The translations under genes and the position numbers were made by a program. Below are positions 54,967 through 64,000 of a stretch of DNA of 64,000 nt, in pieces. Within the stretch, counting starts at the first letter, position 1. Each line of letters opens with the position of its first letter. Location of the stretch: contig NZ_BMHT01000003.1 in the NCBI RefSeq assembly GCF_014641455.1, forward strand, positions 553,921-617,920, written 5' to 3'. Under the pieces are notes generated by a model. That model was not told where the DNA came from, made no database searches, and saw only the letters and a list, made by a program, of their open reading frames with translations. Source of the DNA: Hymenobacter cavernae. GTDB taxonomy: Bacteria; Bacteroidota; Bacteroidia; Cytophagales; Hymenobacteraceae.

Positions 54967-56888
54967 TACACCTCACAAGGCACCGCGTAGCCGCTCAAGG
55001 CTTGCTTAATCGAGCTAGCTGCATCAACGCCACCAGTAGCTCTCACCTCGGCCACCAAGCCTTGCTTTTTATCCTCTCGCACGGAAATACCGCTGACACT
55101 CAGGTCAGAAAGCTTAGCGAGCTCTTGCCCGTACACCCGGCAGATTTCCTGCTTTACCAGCACCGGCTTCAGAATCTTACCAATGGCCGTGAGCGGAAAC
55201 TCAGCGGCGATAAAGATGTGCTTGGGCACGGCCGCCCTTTCGGGGATATTGGCTTCAGCAAAAGCTAGCAATTCAACCTCCGACGCCTGCTGGCCGGTTT
55301 TCAGCATCACATAAGCAACTGGCAACTCACCGGCATCCTTATCGGGGCTGCCGATGGCGGCGGCTAAGGCCACGGCGGGGTGCTGGGCCAACGCTTCCTC
55401 AATAATTTTGGGGTCGATATTGTGCCCGCCCCGGATGATGAGTTCCTTCTTCCGACCGGTGATGAAGAAATAGCCCCGCTCGTCTTGCCGACCTAGGTCG
55501 CCGGTGTTGTAGAAGTCGCCGTGACCATCACCGGTGTCGACCCAAATGCCTTTGTTGTGCTCGGGTTGCAGGTAGCCTCGGAAGATGTTCGCGCCCCGCA
55601 CCACGATAACGCCGCTTTCGTTCACGGCTGCGTCGCGCTGGTAATCACCTGTTTGCTCATCCAACACCACCACTTTCACCTCTTGGTACGGCACGCGCAA
55701 CCCAATAGAACCCGGCACCGGCTCCCCGCCCAGCGGCGTGACGCTGCTAATACAAGAGCCTTCCGTAAAGCCATAGCCTTCCGACACGCGCAGCCCCGTG
55801 CGGCGCTCAAACTCCCGAATTACCTCGACCGGCATCGGCGCAGCCCCGCAAATAGCGTAACGCAATGAGCTTACGTCGCGGCTGCCAATCGGCAACTCCA
55901 GCAGTCGGGTGAAGATGGTCGGCACCCCGCTAAACAAGGAGAGCCGATAATGCTCCACGAGTTGCCAGAAGTTGGTCAGAATGCCCGGCCCACGGTAGCC
56001 CGCCGGACTACCTAGCACTAGCGTATGCCCCAACGACCACGGAATGCTACCCGTCACCACCACGCCATTCACGTGAAACAGCGGCAACCCGCAGAAGAAC
56101 ACCAGCTTATCCGTGCTGTCGCCTAGCAGTTGCGAGGCGCTGTAGGTAATGGTCGTGAGGTTATAATGCGTCAGCGGAGCTAGCTTTGGGGTGCCGGTGG
56201 TGCCGCCCGTGTGGAAATAACAAGCGGTATCAGTCGGCGCAATCTGCCGCCCCGATACGAGCCGGTCGTCGGGCTGCTGCTTCAGTAGTTGATTGAAGTC
56301 TACTACGCGCTTGCCTGGCAGTGAAGGGCGCCCTTTGCCCAGGCGCATGGCACCAATTGCAAGCCTTTGAAGCGGTGGAAGATACGACAGCAAATCAACG
56401 GCAACTACCGTCTCCAGGCTAGGCACCGACGCGGCTATGGCCTCTACTTTTTGCCAGATATCCGTTTTAGGGAACGCCCGTAGGGTGACCAACACCTTCG
56501 TACCCGCTGCATTCAAAATCTCCGCAATCTGGCTAGGTTCCAGCAACGGATTGATCGGGTTCACAATGCCTGCTGCCTGACCGCCCCAAAGCGTAAAAGC
56601 CGTTTCGGGTAAGTTGGGCAGCACGTAGGATATTACGTCCGTTGTTCCAATACCTAGGTTATGAAACAGGTTAGCCGCCTGGTAGAAGCGCTTCAGCAGC
56701 TCTACGTAGCGAAAATCGACCGAGTTCGTCGGCTTTTCGCCACTGAAAACGAAGCGTAGCGCTACAGCCTGGGGGTTGATGGTTGCGCCACGCCGCAGCA
56801 TTTCAAAGGTGTTCGGAGCTATAGGACGGGCGCTGAGCGGGGTTTGCTCAATAGCAGCAATATCGGCTAGGGATTGATAACCAGACAT
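54963..56888 (-). CDS. Acyl-CoA synthetase / AMP-forming ligase
   Basis: This is a 641-residue ANL-superfamily enzyme that activates a carboxylate with ATP and CoA. It shows the P-loop FHTGGTTGTPKLAPLTHYN, the A5-type GYGFTEGSC, the A7-type YNTGDLGRQD, and the A8 hinge GRKKELIIRGGHNIDPKIIE. It resembles long- or medium-chain fatty-acyl-CoA synthases. The catalytic A10 Lys lies in LTAIGKILKPVL near the end. It is full length. A terminator separates it from the SDR gene upstream. Confidence 0.9.
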   Translation of the reverse strand: MSGYQSLADIAAIEQTPLSARPIAPNTFEMLRRGATINPQAVALRFVFSGEKPTNSVDFRYVELLKRFYQAANLFHNLGIGTTDVISYVLPNLPETAFTLWGGQAAGIVNPINPLLEPSQIAEILNAAGTKVLVTLRAFPKTDIWQKVEAIAASVPSLETVVAVDLLSYLPPLQRLAIGAMRLGKGRPSLPGKRVVDFNQLLKQQPDDRLVSGRQIAPTDTACYFHTGGTTGTPKLAPLTHYNLTTITYSASQLLGDSTDKLVFFCGLPLFHVNGVVVTGSIPWSLGHTLVLGSPAGYRGPGILTNFWQLVEHYRLSLFSGVPTIFTRLLELPIGSRDVSSLRYAICGAAPMPVEVIREFERRTGLRVSEGYGFTEGSCISSVTPLGGEPVPGSIGLRVPYQEVKVVVLDEQTGDYQRDAAVNESGVIVVRGANIFRGYLQPEHNKGIWVDTGDGHGDFYNTGDLGRQDERGYFFITGRKKELIIRGGHNIDPKIIEEALAQHPAVALAAAIGSPDKDAGELPVAYVMLKTGQQASEVELLAFAEANIPERAAVPKHIFIAAEFPLTAIGKILKPVLVKQEICRVYGQELAKLSDLSVSGISVREDKKQGLVAEVRATGGVDAASSIKQALSGYAVPCEVY

Positions 56889-56895
56889 AGGGAAT

Positions 56896-56931
56896 AAAAA
56901 AGAGCAGAACGAAGTAAATCATTCTGCTCCA
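56896..56931 (-). terminator. Terminator between SDR and acyl-CoA synthetase genes
   Basis: On the minus strand GGAGCAGAAT..TTCTGCTC is followed by TTTTTT. It ends the SDR transcript before the next gene on the same strand. Confidence 0.7.
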
Positions 56932-56964
56932 GATTCTTGTCTAAAGGTAGAAAAGCTAGGTGCT

Positions 56965-57714
56965 TTATTCTTTGTTGATCAACGTAGCGGCTCCTTGGGC
57001 GGCTGGCAGCAGCAGCACTTCCGCTACATTCACGTGGGGCGGCCGCGTTACCATAAAATGAATAACATCGGCCACGTCTTCGGCGCGTAATGGCTCGTAG
57101 CCTTGGTACACTTTCGCGGCCCGCTCAGAGTCGCCTTTGAAGCGCACCTCCGAAAACTCCGTTTCCACCGCGCCCGGATTTACTTCGGCCACTTTAATGT
57201 GTTGCGGCAGCAAATCAATCCGCATGCCTTTAGTGAGAGCATGAACTGCCGCTTTTGAAGCGCAGTAAACGTTGCCGTTGGCGTAGGCTTCCAGGCCCGC
57301 AATAGAGCCAATATTGATGATGTGGCCTTGCTTGCGTTGCGTCATGCCCGGCAATAAGGCTCGACTGACGTATAGCAAACCCTTCACGTTGCCATCCAGC
57401 ATCAGGTCCCAGTCGTTCGGCTCACCGTCCTGAATGGGCGCTAGCCCGTGCGCATTCCCCGCGTTATTAACGAGTACATCAACAGCCTGAAAATCAGTGG
57501 GCAGGCTAGCTACGGCGGCTTCTACCGCAGCTCGGTCGCGTACATCGAAGGTGAGAATATGCACAGGCGTAGGAGCTAGCTCCTGGGCTAGCTCTTGCAG
57601 CCGCTCAGCGCGCCGACCTGTTATAACCAACTGGAAACCAGATTTGGCTAACGCAACAGCCGTAGCGCGGCCAATTCCGGACGAAGCGCCCGTTATGAAA
57701 GCAGTCTTTTTCAT
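56965..57714 (-). CDS. Short-chain dehydrogenase/reductase
   Basis: This is a 249-residue classical SDR with FITGASSGIGRATA (cofactor), NNAGNAHG, catalytic Ser in NIGSIAGLE, and Tyr/Lys in YCASKAAVHAL. It resembles the YdfG-type 3-hydroxy acid/serine dehydrogenase group. It is cytoplasmic and full length. A different transcription unit from the acyl-CoA synthetase, to judge from the terminator between them. Confidence 0.88.
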   Translation of the reverse strand: MKKTAFITGASSGIGRATAVALAKSGFQLVITGRRAERLQELAQELAPTPVHILTFDVRDRAAVEAAVASLPTDFQAVDVLVNNAGNAHGLAPIQDGEPNDWDLMLDGNVKGLLYVSRALLPGMTQRKQGHIINIGSIAGLEAYANGNVYCASKAAVHALTKGMRIDLLPQHIKVAEVNPGAVETEFSEVRFKGDSERAAKVYQGYEPLRAEDVADVIHFMVTRPPHVNVAEVLLLPAAQGAATLINKE

Positions 57715-57721
57715 TTAGCAA

Positions 57722-57826
57722 TTACCATTTATCATTTATCAGATATTCTAACAACCCATTGACTATCAAGCCACTGTTAACAACAGAAAAAGAACTGGTC
57801 AATGGTAAATGTTAGATGATAAATGA
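57722..57826. repeat. ACCATTTATCATTTATC inverted repeat
   Basis: TACCATTTATCATTTATCAG (57724 on) is inverted as GGTAAATG..GATAAATGATC (57803-57826). This AT-rich palindromic type is distinct from the G+C-rich families. Confidence 0.7.
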
Positions 57827-57830
57827 TCAT

Positions 57831-58634
57831 CTATTCGAATGTCAGGTACAGCGTTACGGTGTTGCTGGTCAGGCGTTGCAGGCTTCGGCTGTAGATGTCG
57901 TTGCTGGGTATCAGCAGGTTCCGCAGTCCATTGGAAAAGCGCAGCTCTGGCGCAAACTTGAACAAGGGATAGAACAGGTCCAGCCCTACGCCGTATTCAA
58001 TAGCTAGGTCTGAGTCGGCGGCACGCAGCTTGAAAAGCTCCGGGTCCTTGCGACGGTTGCCTACGTTGAAGCTAGGTTTGATGCCCCCTACCACGTACAC
58101 CCGCGTATTGCGGCGCCGCTGCGATTTGAACTTAAACAGCAGAGGCAAGTCAATCTGGGTGGATCCAACTTCCTGATTCACAATTGTATCTTGCCCCGAG
58201 TAGCCCTGAGGCTTGAACTCGATACGGCGCGACAAGAAGCTGACACCCGGCGTAAAGCGCAGGCTCAGGAAATCAGCGATTCGCACATCACCGACAAAGC
58301 CGACCGAGAAGCCAGGGCTGCTCAGCGCGTTAGCCGATATGCCCTGTCCGCTGTTGATGGCCTGTATGTAGCTAGGTGACTGCTCAATGCGGTAGCGCGA
58401 GAAGTTCGGCGCTATGTAAAAACCGGGGTGAAACCACTTGTCGTCGTAGCCCGGCAGGTTGTCGGTGGTAATAGACTTCACATGCCCACTTTTACTGCGG
58501 CTGGACTTTGTGCGGCTTTTTTCCTGCGCGTGCCCGGAAGATGCCAGGCCCACTACCGCCAGCGCAACCAGCGCCAGACGCGTTATTTTTGAGCCGTGTA
58601 AATAGAGCTGATGCCGAAGGTAAGAGGTTGCCAT
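57831..58634 (-). CDS. PorT-like outer-membrane beta-barrel protein
   Basis: The protein has 267 residues with a signal peptide ([18 protein letters not shown]). An eight-strand-like barrel shows [38 protein letters not shown], and [13 protein letters not shown], ending TVTLYLTFE. PorT-family proteins are needed for type IX secretion, and porT next to ubiE is the usual arrangement in Bacteroidota. It overlaps ubiE by 52 nt if the ATG at 58634 is used; no other ATG fits. Confidence 0.78.
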   Translation of the reverse strand: MATSYLRHQLYLHGSKITRLALVALAVVGLASSGHAQEKSRTKSSRSKSGHVKSITTDNLPGYDDKWFHPGFYIAPNFSRYRIEQSPSYIQAINSGQGISANALSSPGFSVGFVGDVRIADFLSLRFTPGVSFLSRRIEFKPQGYSGQDTIVNQEVGSTQIDLPLLFKFKSQRRRNTRVYVVGGIKPSFNVGNRRKDPELFKLRAADSDLAIEYGVGLDLFYPLFKFAPELRFSNGLRNLLIPSNDIYSRSLQRLTSNTVTLYLTFE

Positions 58635-59311
58635 GAGGGGTTTTTGAAGCCGACCTGCGCCAGAATAGAGAGAAAAGCCGGCCCATCCGGAAACGCCTGC
58701 ACCGATTCGGGCAGGTAGGTGTAGGCGGCGCGGTCTTTAGAAATCAGTTTGCCAAACACCGGCAGAATATGCCGGAAATAGAAGTTATAGGCCTGCTTCA
58801 TCGGGAAAGCCGTGGGCTTGGAAAACTCCAGAATCACCACTTTACCGCCGGGCCGTAGTACCCGCTGCATCTCAGCGAGGCCTTTTTTCAGGTTCTCAAA
58901 GTTACGGACGCCAAACGAAGCCGTCACTGCATCGAAGTGATTATCCGGGAAAGGTAGGTTCTCAGAATCACCTAGCTCCAGCTGAATCCGGTGCGTGAGC
59001 CCCTTTTCTGCCAGCTTGCGCCGACCAACGTCCAGCATTCCTTCCGAGATATCAACGCCGGTTATCTGCGCTTCAGGTGAGGCGGCACGCAGCGTCTCAA
59101 TCGCGAAATCGGCCGTGCCCGTCGCAATGTCCAGAATGCGCGCTGGCCGGAGTTCTTTCAACTCCCCCACCGCCTTGCGCCGCCAGTAAATGTCGGTGCC
59201 TGCGCTCAGAAAATGGTTCAGGAAGTCATACTTGCCAGCTATGCTGTTGAACATCTGGGCTACCTGCGACTTTTTGCTGGCAGCGTCATCTTTGTAGGGT
59301 ACAACGGTCAT
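58583..59311 (-). CDS. ubiE: Demethylmenaquinone / ubiquinone methyltransferase
   Basis: This is a SAM-dependent C-methyltransferase of 242 residues that makes menaquinone from demethylmenaquinone. It shows the family motifs [34 protein letters not shown] (SAM loop), and [19 protein letters not shown]. The start at 59311 (MTVVPYKD) gives the standard N-terminus. It is followed by and overlaps the porT-like gene. Confidence 0.95.
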   Translation of the reverse strand: MTVVPYKDDAASKKSQVAQMFNSIAGKYDFLNHFLSAGTDIYWRRKAVGELKELRPARILDIATGTADFAIETLRAASPEAQITGVDISEGMLDVGRRKLAEKGLTHRIQLELGDSENLPFPDNHFDAVTASFGVRNFENLKKGLAEMQRVLRPGGKVVILEFSKPTAFPMKQAYNFYFRHILPVFGKLISKDRAAYTYLPESVQAFPDGPAFLSILAQVGFKNPSWQPLTFGISSIYTAQK

Positions 59312-59383
59312 ACGTCTGAGGCCAAGAACGAAGAAAGAAAGGACGAATTGTCCAAACATAACGCCTCGCCCTCGATTATGTTG

Positions 59384-59420
59384 AAAAAAAACGGGCCGGA
59401 CACAGTGCCCAGCCCGTTTC
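59384..59420 (-). terminator. Terminator after the PorE-like gene
   Basis: On the minus strand AAACGGGC..GCCCGTT is followed by a T8 run. It lies about 20 bp after the stop codon of the gene at 59440. Confidence 0.7.
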
Positions 59421-59439
59421 CTAGGGTTTGTGAGCCGGC

Positions 59440-61692
59440 TTAGTCGTTGTCGGTCTTCACTTTAGTTTTTTCACCGTTGGCGTCTTTTGCCTTCGAGTCG
59501 ATGGTTCCATTCTTGGTTTTGGTCTTCGCCTCTTCGCCCTGCGGGCCTTTGGCTTTCACCTTCACCTTGTCAGAATTCTCGTCGACCTTGGTTTTGATCT
59601 TTGTGCCGTCTGCCTGCTTTATCTTGGTTTTGCCAGGTACCAGCGGGGCAGTGGTCGTGGTGAGCGGAGCGCTGGAAGGCTCACTCGACGACATGCTCGT
59701 GCCAGTTGGTCCTGACTGTGCAGAGTTGATGGAGGGAGCCGTTTCACCTTCCTTCAGAATCACCCGGAACTCCACGCGGCGGTTCAGCTGCATGTTCTCG
59801 GGCGAATCGTTAGGCGCCGCCGGCCGACGCTCGCCGTAGCTTACCGTTACTAAGCGGGCATCCGATATACCTTTGCGTAGCAAGTACTTATAAGCAGCCG
59901 TAGAGCGATTGTTACCTAGCTCTATGTTGTACTCGTCAGTGTTACGCGAGTCGCAATGACCTTCCACCGAGATGTTCAGGCCTGGATTTGCTTTCAGGAT
60001 CCGTGCGATATTATCCAGTTCCTTAATCGACTCCGGGCGCAGGTTATACTTGTCAGTATCGAAGTACAGCTTCTTGAATGCGTAAGCTGATTGGCTTGTC
60101 GTATCAACGTACGGCACGTAGAAGTTCTTGGTAACCGTGGTCGAGTCGTCGGTTGAAATCGGCACGGCAAATTCCTCCGTGGTAATGTTCTTCCCGTCTT
60201 TCGACACAGAAACCTGGTACGTGCGGCCTGAGAGTACGCTCACTCCATAATCACCTGTTTCAGGCTTTGTTACGTCGCGGTAGCTCAGGGCTGTTTTATC
60301 AGCCTGCGTGCCCGAGAAAACCAGCTCAACGCCCGGAATCACAGAACTGCTGTCGCGGGCGCTGAACACCTTACCCCGGATGTTGATGTTCTTGATGTAG
60401 TTGATGGTGTAGATATCCTTCTCACCGTAGCCTCCAATGCGGTAGCTGGAGAGATAAGCGTAGCTACCATCCGGGCTCAGACGATAGTAAGTATCGTCAT
60501 CAGGCGTATTGACCGGATAGCCCATGTTCTCAGGACGGCCCCACTTGCGGCCCACCGAATCCCACTGCGACTTAAAAATATCATAGCCGCCCATCGTGTT
60601 GTGGCCGCGTGAGCTGAAGTACAAGGTCTTACCATCCTTGCTCAGGTACGGGCTGTCGTCGTCGTACTTGGTATTGACCACGTTGCCTAGCGACTTGGCC
60701 TGTCCCCAGTCGCCGCCGGGCTCGCGCGTGGCGTAGTACAGATCTAGCGTTCCATCTTCCGAATACTTACCGGTTGAGAAGTAGATCGTTAGACCATCGG
60801 GCGTGATAAAGGCATCCGATTCGAAGCCTTTAGAGTTGATGTTACCGTTCAGCTTCTTCGGCGGTGCCCAGTCGCCGCCCGCCTTTTCGGAGAAGAAAAT
60901 GTCACCATTTTCGTCTTGCCGGTATAGCAGCATTTTCTGGTCATTGTCGAATACCTGAATGGAAGCGTCGTGGCCTTTCCCGTTGAGAGCGCCGCTCAGT
61001 GAGCGTGGCTTTTCCCACTCATCATCGCTGATGCGCTTCGTTTCAAAGATATCCTCGTAGTACTCTCCGTCGGAAGCAATGCCTTTGCCTTTGGTGTTGG
61101 CCCCTGTTACTTCCTGACCACGCGAGGTGAAAAGCAGCAGCTTGTCGTCTGCGGAAATTACGGGGCTGTGCTCGGAATAGGCCGTGTTGATGGTCGGACC
61201 TAGGTTCTTCACGAAGATGTCCTTGGGGCTGTTGAACTGCACCTTCGCGTTTTTGCTGTGCTGAATCAACTGCGCCAGCTCTGCTTTGCGGGTGTCGGTT
61301 TTCTTCTTCAGCGTAGCGTTGTACGCCTGGAAGTGCGTGATGGCCTCATCAAAGTTGTAGTTGAGGTGGTCGACGCGACCTAGCCAGTACTCTATATCCT
61401 TCGACACCTTTGGCTTTAGGCGCTGCGCTTTATAGATGTAGTCACTGGCTTTCTCCTTATCAAAGGACATATAAGCAATACCAGCCCGGAACAGCGCCTG
61501 GGCATTATTCGGCTCCTTGGCCAACACTTGCTCATAGTAAGGGATGGAGGCCCGATAGTTCTCTTGATCGAAGAACTTATTTGCGCTTTTCAGCTGCTTG
61601 CGCGTGCTCTGGGCCAGCGCAGGCTGGGCCATTGCCGCACCGAGCGCTAAGGCGCAAGAGGCTTTCAATAACCTTCTGACTAAGTTGTCCAT
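59440..61692 (-). CDS. PorE-like TPR / beta-propeller / OmpA protein
   Basis: The protein has 750 residues with a signal peptide ([15 protein letters not shown]). TPR helices (about 30-145, [20 protein letters not shown]) lead into a PD40/WD40-like beta-propeller (about 165-430, repeated [19 protein letters not shown]-type blades), a carboxypeptidase-regulatory-like domain (about 435-520), and an OmpA domain (about 535-645, [30 protein letters not shown]). The set matches PorE of the T9SS, which links the secretion core to peptidoglycan. An extra Lys/Thr-rich tail of about 75 residues follows. It may also be a general OmpA propeller protein. Confidence 0.75.
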   Translation of the reverse strand: MDNLVRRLLKASCALALGAAMAQPALAQSTRKQLKSANKFFDQENYRASIPYYEQVLAKEPNNAQALFRAGIAYMSFDKEKASDYIYKAQRLKPKVSKDIEYWLGRVDHLNYNFDEAITHFQAYNATLKKKTDTRKAELAQLIQHSKNAKVQFNSPKDIFVKNLGPTINTAYSEHSPVISADDKLLLFTSRGQEVTGANTKGKGIASDGEYYEDIFETKRISDDEWEKPRSLSGALNGKGHDASIQVFDNDQKMLLYRQDENGDIFFSEKAGGDWAPPKKLNGNINSKGFESDAFITPDGLTIYFSTGKYSEDGTLDLYYATREPGGDWGQAKSLGNVVNTKYDDDSPYLSKDGKTLYFSSRGHNTMGGYDIFKSQWDSVGRKWGRPENMGYPVNTPDDDTYYRLSPDGSYAYLSSYRIGGYGEKDIYTINYIKNINIRGKVFSARDSSSVIPGVELVFSGTQADKTALSYRDVTKPETGDYGVSVLSGRTYQVSVSKDGKNITTEEFAVPISTDDSTTVTKNFYVPYVDTTSQSAYAFKKLYFDTDKYNLRPESIKELDNIARILKANPGLNISVEGHCDSRNTDEYNIELGNNRSTAAYKYLLRKGISDARLVTVSYGERRPAAPNDSPENMQLNRRVEFRVILKEGETAPSINSAQSGPTGTSMSSSEPSSAPLTTTTAPLVPGKTKIKQADGTKIKTKVDENSDKVKVKAKGPQGEEAKTKTKNGTIDSKAKDANGEKTKVKTDND

Positions 61693-62103
61693 TGTAGGAG
61701 GAGTTTTGGAAATAAGCGGTTACGAAGGTGTTCGGTAAAAAGTAGCAGGTTCGAATGCCACTCTTTAAGAAAGATGCGTTTTATACTGAAAACTAGTTCC
61801 AGGGTTAACTCAAACCAAAGAATGTTTTAGCGTTTGAAAAGCCTAAAATCAGCTTTCTACTTCATTCTAAGCTTATTCAGTTATCTGCGGCAAGAATCAA
61901 CAACTGAACAAAGATAGGGATTTCATAATACATTCTTTACAGCATCCAATATTTCAAGATAGATACCATACATAGTAAAGTACAATAGCAGCAAAGAATG
62001 AGGCAATCACCTTACCCGCCAAGTCGCGCAAATATAGGGCTACAACATTAACAACAAGGGTATTATTAGAAATTTATGCACTCTTCAGGCTTTCTCTTTC
62101 TCC
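61693..62103. other. AT-rich divergent intergenic region
   Basis: This gap of about 410 bp between the divergent PorE-like and engB genes must carry both promoters. I see AT-rich stretches and short direct repeats but no ORF, RNA or hairpin that I can support. Confidence 0.5.
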
Positions 62104-62111
62104 TACCTTTG
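62104..62111 (+). promoter_or_regulatory. Putative -7 box (TACCTTTG) upstream of engB
   Basis: This is a perfect TAnnTTTG match, 26 nt before the engB ATG, giving a short leader. The -33 element is not obvious. Confidence 0.4.
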
Positions 62112-62137
62112 TACGCAACTAACCTGATTTTTCGCCT

Positions 62138-62755
62138 ATGATCATCCGCGAAGCAAAGTTCGTCATGAGTAATTCGCGGGTTGAGCAGTGCCCACCGCCT
62201 ACTTTGCCCGAATATGCCTTCATTGGCCGCTCCAACGTGGGCAAGTCTTCCTTAATTAATATGCTCACGGGGCAAAACAGCCTGGCGAAAACCTCGTCGC
62301 TCCCTGGTAAAACACAGCTAATCAATCATTTCCTAATAAATGAGGAGTGGTATCTAGTCGACTTGCCTGGCTACGGCTACGCTAAAGTAAGTAAGGATTC
62401 GCGCGCGCAGTGGAGCAAGATGATCAACTTCTACCTGCGGAAGCGCGAAAACCTAGCCTGCGTATTTGTACTGATTGACTCGCGTCATCAGCCACTGGCC
62501 CCCGATATCGAGTTTATTGATATGCTGGGCACGGAAGGTATTCCGTTTGTGTTGGTGTTTACCAAAGCCGATAAACTATCGAACTCGCGGGCCCAGCAGA
62601 ACGTGGTTGATTATCTGGCTAAGCTACAGGAAACCTGGGATGAACTGCCGCGTCACTTCATTACGTCGGCGGCGGAGAAGACGGGCCGCGCTGAGATTCT
62701 GAACTTCATCGAAGACGTGAATCGGCAGCTGGCCCAAACGGCTCAGGATTCGTAA
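62138..62755 (+). CDS. engB: Ribosome biogenesis GTP-binding protein
   Basis: EngB/YsxC/YihA is a GTPase that helps late 50S ribosome assembly. The protein has 205 residues: G1 GRSNVGKSS at about 30-37, G2 region SSLPGKTQ, G3 DLPGYGYA, G4 TKAD, G5 TSAAEK. The length and start are normal. It stands first on the plus strand after a divergent promoter region. Confidence 0.95.
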   Translation: MIIREAKFVMSNSRVEQCPPPTLPEYAFIGRSNVGKSSLINMLTGQNSLAKTSSLPGKTQLINHFLINEEWYLVDLPGYGYAKVSKDSRAQWSKMINFYLRKRENLACVFVLIDSRHQPLAPDIEFIDMLGTEGIPFVLVFTKADKLSNSRAQQNVVDYLAKLQETWDELPRHFITSAAEKTGRAEILNFIEDVNRQLAQTAQDS

Positions 62756-62822
62756 GTTGGCTTTGTAATTGCCTTTTCCTGACAATAACTTTTCATTGCT
62801 TTCTCCTTTTGGTCTTTATTTC

Positions 62823-63263
62823 ATGAAAAAAATCACATTTGCGCTGGCTTTCGGCATGCTGGCCACAACTGCCCCGGCTTTCGCACAAAAGGCTCCGACT
62901 AAGAGCAATGCACCGGCTCCCGCGACTACTCCGGCTCCTGCCGCCGAGGCTGCTCCAGCAGCACCGGGCCACGTTGGCAAAAACATTCCCGTAGCGGAGT
63001 ATTATGAAGGTGGGCAGGAGGCCATGTACGCCTTTATTGAAAAAGAGCTGAAGTACCCTATTCTTGCTAAGCGTAACCGTATTCAAGGCACTTGTATTGT
63101 GAGCTTTACGCTAAACACCGACGGCACCATGACCGGCGTGAAGCTGGTGAAAGGCGTGGGCGGCGGCTGCGGCGAGGAAGCGTTGCGCGTTGTGAAGCTG
63201 CTGCAATTCAAGAAGCCCGACTACGCCGTGCTGACGAGCCTGCCTGTTGTATTCAAGCTGTAA
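62823..63263 (+). CDS. Exported TonB C-terminal-domain protein without membrane anchor
   Basis: The protein has 146 residues: a cleavable signal peptide (LAFGMLATTAPAFAQ), an Ala/Pro-rich linker of about 25 residues, and the TonB C-terminal domain (about 60-146: FIEKELKYPILAKRNRIQGT, IVSFTLNTDGTMTGV, FKKPDYAVLTSLPVVFKL). True TonB keeps an N-terminal membrane helix; here the signal seems cleaved, so the domain would be free in the periplasm. The start at 62823 avoids a spurious upstream extension. Confidence 0.8.
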   Translation: MKKITFALAFGMLATTAPAFAQKAPTKSNAPAPATTPAPAAEAAPAAPGHVGKNIPVAEYYEGGQEAMYAFIEKELKYPILAKRNRIQGTCIVSFTLNTDGTMTGVKLVKGVGGGCGEEALRVVKLLQFKKPDYAVLTSLPVVFKL

Positions 63264-63274
63264 GCCAACTTAGC

Positions 63275-63302
63275 TTTGCTAGCGGCTACTACCCTACCTT
63301 TG
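63275..63302 (+). promoter_or_regulatory. Putative promoter of DUF5606 gene
   Basis: TTTG (63275-63278), a 16-nt gap, then TACCTTTG (63295-63302). The -7 box is perfect; the spacing is a little short. Confidence 0.45.
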
Positions 63303-63326
63303 CATCTTTCGCTTAATTTATTTTCC

Positions 63327-63863
63327 ATGCCTTACGACCTGAAGGAAATTGCCGCGATCAGCGGAATGCCCGGTCTTTACCGCTTAGTGCGCCCCACCCG
63401 CGCCGGCGTGATTATCGAATCACTGGACGAGCGTGCTACGCGCTCCGTAGCCTCGGCCCGCAACAAGGTTTCGCTGTTGCAGGAGATTTCCATTTACACT
63501 CAGGACTACGACCAGACGATACCGCTGACGGAGGTATTCGACCGAGTGTACCAGAAATACGGCACCAATCTCCCCGTGACCAACAAATCGGATGACCGTG
63601 ACTTGGTGAACTTTATGGGCGAAATCATCCCCGACTACGACCGGCAGCGGGTGTATCTGTCGGATATCAAGAAGCTGGTGACGTGGTACCAGGCCGTGAG
63701 CAGCCGCTTAGAGTATCAGGCCGCCACTGAGGAAACTACTGACGCGGGCACGCAGCAGGAGCAGCCTGCCGCCGACGAAGCGCTGAGCACCGCCGGCATC
63801 ATCCCAACGGAAGCCGACGCAACCGCAGAAGGCAATCCGGAGGCCGCTGAAAAAACCGCGTAG
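63327..63863 (+). CDS. DUF5606-domain protein
   Basis: The protein has 178 residues. The conserved N-terminal domain (about 1-120) begins YDLKEIAAISGMPGLYRLV and shows GVIIESLDERATRSVASARN and SDIKKLVTWYQAV; it is a Bacteroidota-specific DUF5606 domain. The C-terminal 50 residues are acidic and disordered (TTDAGTQQEQPAADEAL). No catalytic residues are known. The start at 63327 was chosen by the conserved MPYDL opening. Confidence 0.8.
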   Translation: MPYDLKEIAAISGMPGLYRLVRPTRAGVIIESLDERATRSVASARNKVSLLQEISIYTQDYDQTIPLTEVFDRVYQKYGTNLPVTNKSDDRDLVNFMGEIIPDYDRQRVYLSDIKKLVTWYQAVSSRLEYQAATEETTDAGTQQEQPAADEALSTAGIIPTEADATAEGNPEAAEKTA

Positions 63864-63901
63864 AACCTAGGTTCTATCCTCTGCCGACCTCGGTCGGTAC
63901 G

Positions 63902-63958
63902 GTCCCAACACGAAGAAGGCCGCCCGAACATATCGGGCGGCCTTCTTCGTGTTGGGAC
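63902..63958. terminator. Long palindromic terminator after DUF5606 gene
   Basis: A perfect 26-bp stem (GTCCCAACACGAAGAAGGCC and on) has a 5-nt loop. A CCTAGG lies just after the stop codon at 63867. Confidence 0.85.
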
Positions 63959-64000
63959 TCTCACGTTAACGATTGTGTAGAAGCTAGCTATTTACGGCCG

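Overview
The window looks like chromosome of a Bacteroidota bacterium, most likely Hymenobacter or a close relative. The evidence is a G+C-rich base composition, almost no Shine-Dalgarno sequences, TAnnTTTG-type -7 promoter boxes, secreted proteins with type IX secretion (T9SS) C-terminal domains, a PorT-like and a PorE-like gene, menaquinone biosynthesis, and LigA, DapA and EngB proteins of ordinary bacterial type. The assignment comes from protein character and promoter style; there is no rRNA in the window. I see no tRNA, insertion sequence or CRISPR array.

Layout. 1-1287: an AT-rich two-gene unit on the minus strand, cut by the window edge, that looks horizontally acquired. 1.7-12.9 kb: an amino-acid permease bracketed by 70-bp repeats, then a series of envelope and redox genes (DUF1579, a lipoprotein penicillin-binding protein, a YtpQ-like lipoprotein, aldo/keto reductase, DinB, OmpA-like, esterase, an unusual lipoprotein-like SDR, polysaccharide deacetylase). 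13.0-14.2 kb: three very small proteins, two of them fully disordered. 14.4-20.4 kb: FKBP, a membrane protein, Kup, an M61 peptidase and an NlpC/P60 peptidase. 20.48-20.84 kb: a candidate structured RNA with its own promoter, terminator and a Shine-Dalgarno-led 23-codon ORF. 21-30 kb: small envelope proteins, an M1 peptidase and a gliding-type protein with T9SS signals, cytochrome oxidase subunit III, and a frameshifted gene. 31-46.6 kb: ligA, rhodanese, deacetylase, dapA, JmjC-like, an Fe-S CCG protein next to HMG-CoA lyase, M23, S8, OmpA, an atypical SDR and a 2H phosphoesterase. 46.9-54.3 kb: an M28 peptidase, a serine hydrolase, a histidine phosphatase, DUF1028, and a two-gene osmolyte ABC transporter whose binding domain is circularly permuted. 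55-63.9 kb: acyl-CoA synthetase, SDR, porT-like with ubiE, porE-like, engB, a TonB-C protein and DUF5606.

How the genes work together. A large share of the products act in the envelope: T9SS parts and cargo, OmpA proteins, peptidoglycan enzymes and secreted peptidases. The ABC pair (51.7-54.3 kb) and Kup (15.7 kb) are both plausible osmoadaptation genes.

Two genome-scale features stand out. First, the palindrome CCTAGG (often AACCTAGGTT) occurs roughly 60 times, both between genes and inside genes as Leu-Gly CTA-GGT. Second, almost every convergent or divergent gap carries one of about nine different hairpin-forming repeat families. The most interesting single items are the permuted binding domain, the candidate RNA, and the 1-1287 two-gene unit with related winged-helix-like domains.
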